Shown piece after piece: positions 5,981 to 9,154 of a stretch of 9,154 bases of DNA (position 1 is its first letter; the number at the start of each line of letters is the position of its first letter). The notes under the pieces were generated by a model, which had not been told where the DNA came from, did no database searches, and saw nothing but the letters and a program-made list of their open reading frames with translations. The DNA comes from Bacteroidota bacterium. Lineage in GTDB: Bacteria; Bacteroidota; Ignavibacteria; Kryptoniales; JAKASW01. A program made the position numbers and the translations under genes. The stretch lies in contig JAJYJD010000132.1 of the NCBI GenBank assembly GCA_021789755.1, forward strand, positions 1 to 9,154, in the 5' to 3' direction.

Positions 5981-6147
5981 CAAGACAATCGGTTGTGGGC
6001 CACCTTCAAATTATTTAACGCACTCGTGTGCTGCCGGTTCAATTCTAAATACCTCGCAACCAAACAATCCTTTCGCTTTTAAATCCAACACTCTTGTCTT
6101 AAATTCTGTCTCGGGAAAACAGAGCCAGAAACTAATCTTTTTGAGAT

Positions 6148-7077
6148 TTGAGACCCAAAGTTCTTTTGCACGCAGCAGTATTCCTGGTATTGATCGCATC
6201 ATTAAAGATATTTGCTCAGAGGGCGATCTCGCAAAATTTGGCAGGCGGTATAGCTAATACGCAGAACCTGCCGCTCGCGGCAGTTACTTTAATACCCATC
6301 GTTCTTCTCGAACTTTTCCAAAAGAGACTGAACAGAATTACTTTTTCACTGGCTATTCTGTCCTGCGTCACGTATTTCGTGTCCTCGTTTTACCTTCCCG
6401 TCGAAAACCGCTCACACGAGCTGGCATCTCTTCCGGCCTACGCTTCCCTGCTATTGCTCCTTTCCATCGGCCTGGTTGCCGCGGCGTTCAGGAATCCCGG
6501 AACCGGAAAGGCGCTCGTCGGATTCTTCACCCTGGGTTTGATCAGCCTGGCCGGTGGATTCCTTTACACGTTTTCGGATTTGGACGTACTCCGCGCCGGA
6601 CAGACTGCCGACGCTGCCGTTGTTCTTGGCGGTGCAGTATGGGGGCCGCATACACCGAGCCCCGACCTGAAGGCGAGATTGGACGCGGCGGCTGAACTCT
6701 ACGAGAAGGGCGAGGCAAAAAAGATCGCTGTGACGGGCGGGACCAGGCGCTTCAACACATTCGAATCTGAGATCGCCGCAAGCTACCTTAGAGCGAAGGG
6801 AATTCCCGGCGTGAAGATTCTTACTGAGCATAATACTCTCAATACTCTTGATCAGATCCGTTATGTCAAGGACGTCCTCATCGATTCTCTCAGGTTAAAA
6901 AAGGTCGTTATCGTGAGTGACAATTGGCACCTGCCGAGGGCGATGGCCATGTGCAAATGGGAGAAAATCAGGGCAATATGCTACCCGAGTCACTACAAGA
7001 TGTCTTTGCAGTCCGAACTTTACTGGCGGTCACGTGAAGCGGCCGGCCTCCAGATATTTCTGCTTTTTGGAGCGTGA
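6148..7077 (+). CDS. DUF218 (YdcF/SanA/ElyC-like) protein with an N-terminal multi-helix membrane region
   Basis: The C-terminal half (about 150-285) is a DUF218 domain. It shows DAAVVLGGAV (155-164), SPDLKARLDAAAELYEKGEA (171-190), IAVTGGTRRF (193-202) with E208 a few residues on, ILTEHNTLNTLDQIRYVK (224-241) and VIVSDNWHLPRAM (254-266). This is the fold of YdcF, SanA and ElyC, linked in E. coli to envelope integrity and peptidoglycan-precursor handling; the biochemical activity is not settled. The N-terminal half has about five hydrophobic segments (roughly 7-24, 41-57, 64-83, 94-113, 121-142), more than the one or two usual in ElyC-type proteins. TTG 6148 is the first start after an in-frame stop at 6142. 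It has no good ribosome site, so TTG 6166 or a later start is possible. A 167-bp gap precedes it, suggesting its own promoter, which I could not identify. Confidence 0.87.
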   Translation: MRPKVLLHAAVFLVLIASLKIFAQRAISQNLAGGIANTQNLPLAAVTLIPIVLLELFQKRLNRITFSLAILSCVTYFVSSFYLPVENRSHELASLPAYASLLLLLSIGLVAAAFRNPGTGKALVGFFTLGLISLAGGFLYTFSDLDVLRAGQTADAAVVLGGAVWGPHTPSPDLKARLDAAAELYEKGEAKKIAVTGGTRRFNTFESEIAASYLRAKGIPGVKILTEHNTLNTLDQIRYVKDVLIDSLRLKKVVIVSDNWHLPRAMAMCKWEKIRAICYPSHYKMSLQSELYWRSREAAGLQIFLLFGA

Positions 7078-7081
7078 TTAA

Positions 7082-7129
7082 ATGAAGGCTGTGATTTTAC
7101 ACTCAGACAGACTGCGGGTCGCATCATGA
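7082..7129 (+). CDS. Possible 15-codon leader ORF coupled to nusB
   Basis: ATG 7082 opens a 15-residue frame (MKAVILHSDRLRVAS) whose TGA (7127-7129) overlaps the nusB ATG at 7126 as ATGA. GGAG at 7069-7072 stands 9 bp before this ATG, inside the end of the DUF218 gene. NusB itself has no good Shine-Dalgarno just before its start. The arrangement would let ribosomes terminating here restart on nusB. The peptide has no recognisable domain. It could equally be a chance frame, and length alone gives no support. Confidence 0.35.
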   Translation: MKAVILHSDRLRVAS

Positions 7130-7593
7130 CCTCACAGAGAAGGCTTGCGCGTGAGCGCGTTCTTCAGGCCCTTTATGCGTATGATATTTCCAAATCGGCG
7201 CCGGACTTCCTTAGTGCCGACATCTTCAAGGACCTCGAGGACGGGGCGCCGATAGAGTTTGCAAAGAAACTCTTCCGCGACACACTTGAAAACCTGGCTC
7301 AACTTGATGCAATTCTTCAGGGACATCTTGAACACTGGGACATGACAAGGGTAAACCCCATCGATCGGAGTCTCCTGAGGATGGGTGTCGCCGAAATCTT
7401 GTTTTCGGAAGAAATTCCGACGAAGGTTACGATGAACGAAGTTATTGAACTGGCAAAGAGATACAGTACCGAGGAGAGTCCGAAGTTCGTCAACGGAATC
7501 CTGGACGCTTCCCTGAAACAGCTTGTGAGCGAGGGGAGGATCCGGAAAACCGGACGGGGCCTGATAAATACATCCACAAAAAAGAAACAATGA
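7126..7593 (+). CDS. nusB: Transcription antitermination factor NusB
   Basis: NusB binds boxA RNA with NusE (S10) and promotes processive transcription of rRNA operons. The 155-residue all-helical protein shows the family's features. The N-terminal arginine-rich RNA-contacting segment with LQALYAYD is at 5-20. WDMTRVNPIDRSLLRMGVAE is at 71-90. The signature VTMNEVIELAKRYSTE and FVNGILD are at 101-127. The tail after about 138 is basic and probably disordered. ATG 7126 is the only start available, since an in-frame stop lies at 7075 and no start codon comes between. Its ribosome site is poor, consistent with coupling to a short upstream frame. Its stop overlaps the transporter start as ATGA (7590-7593). 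Confidence 0.96.
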   Translation: MTSQRRLARERVLQALYAYDISKSAPDFLSADIFKDLEDGAPIEFAKKLFRDTLENLAQLDAILQGHLEHWDMTRVNPIDRSLLRMGVAEILFSEEIPTKVTMNEVIELAKRYSTEESPKFVNGILDASLKQLVSEGRIRKTGRGLINTSTKKKQ

Positions 7594-8861
7594 CACCGGA
7601 GCGATACTCGCGCGGGACGATCTTCTCGTGGACACTGTTTGATTACGCGCGGACTTCATTCTCCGTCATGGTCAAGACGGTCGGCTTCGCACTCTATTTC
7701 CGCGAGATTGTAGCCGCGGGGACGGGACGGGGAGATTTCTACTGGGGACTTGCAGACAGCCTATCGATGATCGTCGCCGCCGGTCTGTCTCCGGTCCTGG
7801 GTGCTGCCAGCGATTATTCTCACAAGAGGAAAAGATTTCTTCTCGTGTTTTCGATGTTATGCATCACCGGGACTGCACTCCTCTACTGGATCCAGAAGGG
7901 AATGGTCCTCCCCGGCATGCTCGTGTTCATCGCTGCGAATGTCGGGTTCCAGGGAGGCTACACTTTCTACGACGCATTCCTCCCGGAGATAGCGCCGAGG
8001 TATATTTACGGCCGTGTGTCGGGTTATGGCTTCGGTATGGGTTATCTCGGCGCGCTGTCTATTCTTGCGGTCACTTTTCCGTTCATCAGCGGCGGCTTCG
8101 CTCCTTCGAACCTGGAAAAATTCAGGATGAGCTTCCTCATAGCGGCGGGGTTCTTCGCAGTTTTCTCCGTTCCGGCGTTCCTCAGATTGCGGGACCATAC
8201 GGGTGTCTACCACCGAAAGCTGCCGTACTTCCGCCTCGGTTTCCGACGTGCAGTCAGAACCCTCAGGCGGCTGGGCCAGTACAAAGAGCTGTCAAGGTTT
8301 CTAATCTCTTTCTTTCTCTACATTGACGGAGTCAACACGGTCATTTTCTTCTCGGCGCTTTACGCACGCGGCACGCTCGGTTTCACTCCTGTCGAGGTAA
8401 TAATGTTTTTCATTGTGGCTCAGACGACTGCTATCCTCGGATCTATAGTGTTCGGCGTTCTTACGGACCATTGGGGGCCGAAGAGGAGCATCAACATCAC
8501 TCTACTGATCTGGATCGGCGTGGTGCTGGCGGCATTTTTCATACAGACGAAGACGCAGTTTTACATCGTGGGTCTCTTTGCGGGCATCGCGATAGGGTCG
8601 TCGCAGTCCTCCAGCAGAAGCCTGATGGCGTACCTGACGCCGCCCGAGCACTCGGCCGAGTTTTTCGGTTTTTACGATGGAATTGCGGGTAACGCCTCCG
8701 CAATAATGGGACCCCTGACATTCGGTGCAATTTCCAGCTTCACCGGAAGCCAACGTGTCGCCGTCCTTTCCGTGCTGATATTTTTTGTACTCGGTCTTAT
8801 ATTCCTTCAACAGGTAAAAATCCAATGGCAGAGCCGGAGCAAAGCCGCTTTGGAGAATTAA
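7590..8861 (+). CDS. Major facilitator transporter of the UMF1 / Atg22-like family
   Basis: The 423-residue integral membrane protein has about 12 hydrophobic segments in two halves joined by a basic cytoplasmic loop (about 199-234). Family marks are WTLFDYARTSFSVMVKT (14-30), WGLADSLSMIVAAGLSPVLGAASD (52-75) with the following KRKR, NVGFQGGYTFYDAFLPEI (117-134), VSGYGFGMGYLG (143-154), YKELSRFLISFFLYIDGVNT (231-250), and GSSQSSSRSLMAYLTPPEHSAEFFGFYDG (336-364). These match the UMF1 group, related to the yeast vacuolar amino-acid effluxer Atg22. The bacterial substrates are mostly unknown, so none is proposed here. Start ATG 7590 overlaps the nusB stop, and the N-terminus fits the family. The next gene begins 1 bp after the stop, implying co-transcription. 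Confidence 0.93.
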   Translation: MTPERYSRGTIFSWTLFDYARTSFSVMVKTVGFALYFREIVAAGTGRGDFYWGLADSLSMIVAAGLSPVLGAASDYSHKRKRFLLVFSMLCITGTALLYWIQKGMVLPGMLVFIAANVGFQGGYTFYDAFLPEIAPRYIYGRVSGYGFGMGYLGALSILAVTFPFISGGFAPSNLEKFRMSFLIAAGFFAVFSVPAFLRLRDHTGVYHRKLPYFRLGFRRAVRTLRRLGQYKELSRFLISFFLYIDGVNTVIFFSALYARGTLGFTPVEVIMFFIVAQTTAILGSIVFGVLTDHWGPKRSINITLLIWIGVVLAAFFIQTKTQFYIVGLFAGIAIGSSQSSSRSLMAYLTPPEHSAEFFGFYDGIAGNASAIMGPLTFGAISSFTGSQRVAVLSVLIFFVLGLIFLQQVKIQWQSRSKAALEN

Positions 8862-8862
8862 A

Positions 8863-9154
8863 ATGAAATTTATTTTGTTAATTGTAATGATGAGTATCGT
8901 AATCGGGTCAACGGATTTTGTAAAGATAGAGGTCAAACCGCGGACGCTTGAAGTGATAGAGAGCCGCCCGGCCTCGTTCGATGTTTACCTGAGGGCAGGT
9001 GAAGGGATTCATGTAAATGCCCAGCCTGCAATCACCATCAAATCGGGCACGGGGGGGGTGGATTTCTCGATTGCGAGTCTCGTGAAAGCGGGGGACTATC
9101 TCGATTTGAGCAAGCCGATAAAAATCGCGTGCAAAGTAGACGGACTTGGACCGG
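8863..9154 (+). CDS. N-terminal part of an exported protein with a beta-rich domain (partial)
   Basis: The frame opens at ATG 8863, with GGAG 7 bp upstream, and runs to the window edge without a stop (97 codons visible). Residues 1-17 (MKFILLIVMMSIVIGST) form a hydrophobic export signal. What follows alternates short hydrophobic strands with turns, for example IEVKPRTLEVIES and the segment around GEGIHVNAQPAITIKSG, as in an immunoglobulin-like fold. The 'x-G-I-H-V-N-A-x-P' stretch resembles the N-terminal domains of DsbD-type thiol:disulfide carriers and related exported proteins. That link is weak, because the part that would decide it lies outside the window. C92 is the only cysteine in the visible part. 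Confidence 0.8.
   Translation, partial: MKFILLIVMMSIVIGSTDFVKIEVKPRTLEVIESRPASFDVYLRAGEGIHVNAQPAITIKSGTGGVDFSIASLVKAGDYLDLSKPIKIACKVDGLGP

Noticed and set aside
6105..6123. TCTGT...ACAGA inverted repeat in the gap before the DUF218 gene
   Set aside because: A 5-bp, AT-containing stem with a 9-base loop and no T-run; too weak for a terminator or operator call.
7857..8326. Overlapping open frames on both strands within the transporter gene
   Set aside because: They are shadows; the transporter frame carries all the family motifs and membrane segments.

Overview
The window reads as a compact, moderately GC-rich bacterial chromosome segment. All supported genes lie on the + strand, most are separated by a few bases or overlap, and at least three (probably four) start with TTG. 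No tRNA, rRNA, CRISPR array, insertion sequence or phage gene is visible. The gene families, and an ECF sigma / anti-sigma / small secreted protein trio, would fit an FCB-group bacterium of the Ignavibacteria / Chlorobi / Bacteroidota neighbourhood. That placement rests on protein resemblance from memory and is only a moderate inference.

Block 1 (1-4146) begins with the last 38 codons of an upstream gene. It continues as a tight run: endonuclease III (nth), an MqnD-family protein, a four-helix membrane protein of unknown function, a 97-residue conserved-looking small protein, type II 3-dehydroquinate dehydratase (aroQ), a HAD-superfamily hydrolase, and holo-ACP synthase (acpS). From nth on, every junction is an overlap or a gap of at most 7 bp, so this looks like one transcription unit. 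The block mixes DNA base-excision repair, the shikimate pathway, possible menaquinone synthesis from chorismate, and activation of acyl carrier protein. A short GC hairpin follows acpS.

Block 2 (4147-5980) is a self-contained regulatory operon. A 150-bp leader carrying two tandem 10-bp direct repeats precedes an ECF sigma factor. The sigma gene overlaps a single-pass anti-sigma factor with a zinc-finger-like N-terminus, followed by a signal-peptide-bearing helical protein resembling the CpxP/Spy/CnrX (LTxxQ) group. The natural reading is an envelope-stress or metal-sensing circuit: the exported protein senses, the membrane protein relays, and the sigma factor acts on RNA polymerase.

Block 3 (5981-9154) starts with a 167-bp AT-richer gap in which I see no convincing promoter or terminator. 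It then has a YdcF/ElyC-like DUF218 protein with an unusually long multi-helix membrane region, a possible 15-codon leader ORF whose stop overlaps the next start, nusB, a UMF1/Atg22-like major facilitator transporter, and the first 97 codons of an exported protein cut by the window edge.

Most of the window is housekeeping. The parts most likely to repay attention are the sigma operon, the small gene wedged before aroQ, the divergent N-terminal motif of the MqnD-like protein, the membrane region of the DUF218 protein and the short ORF before nusB.
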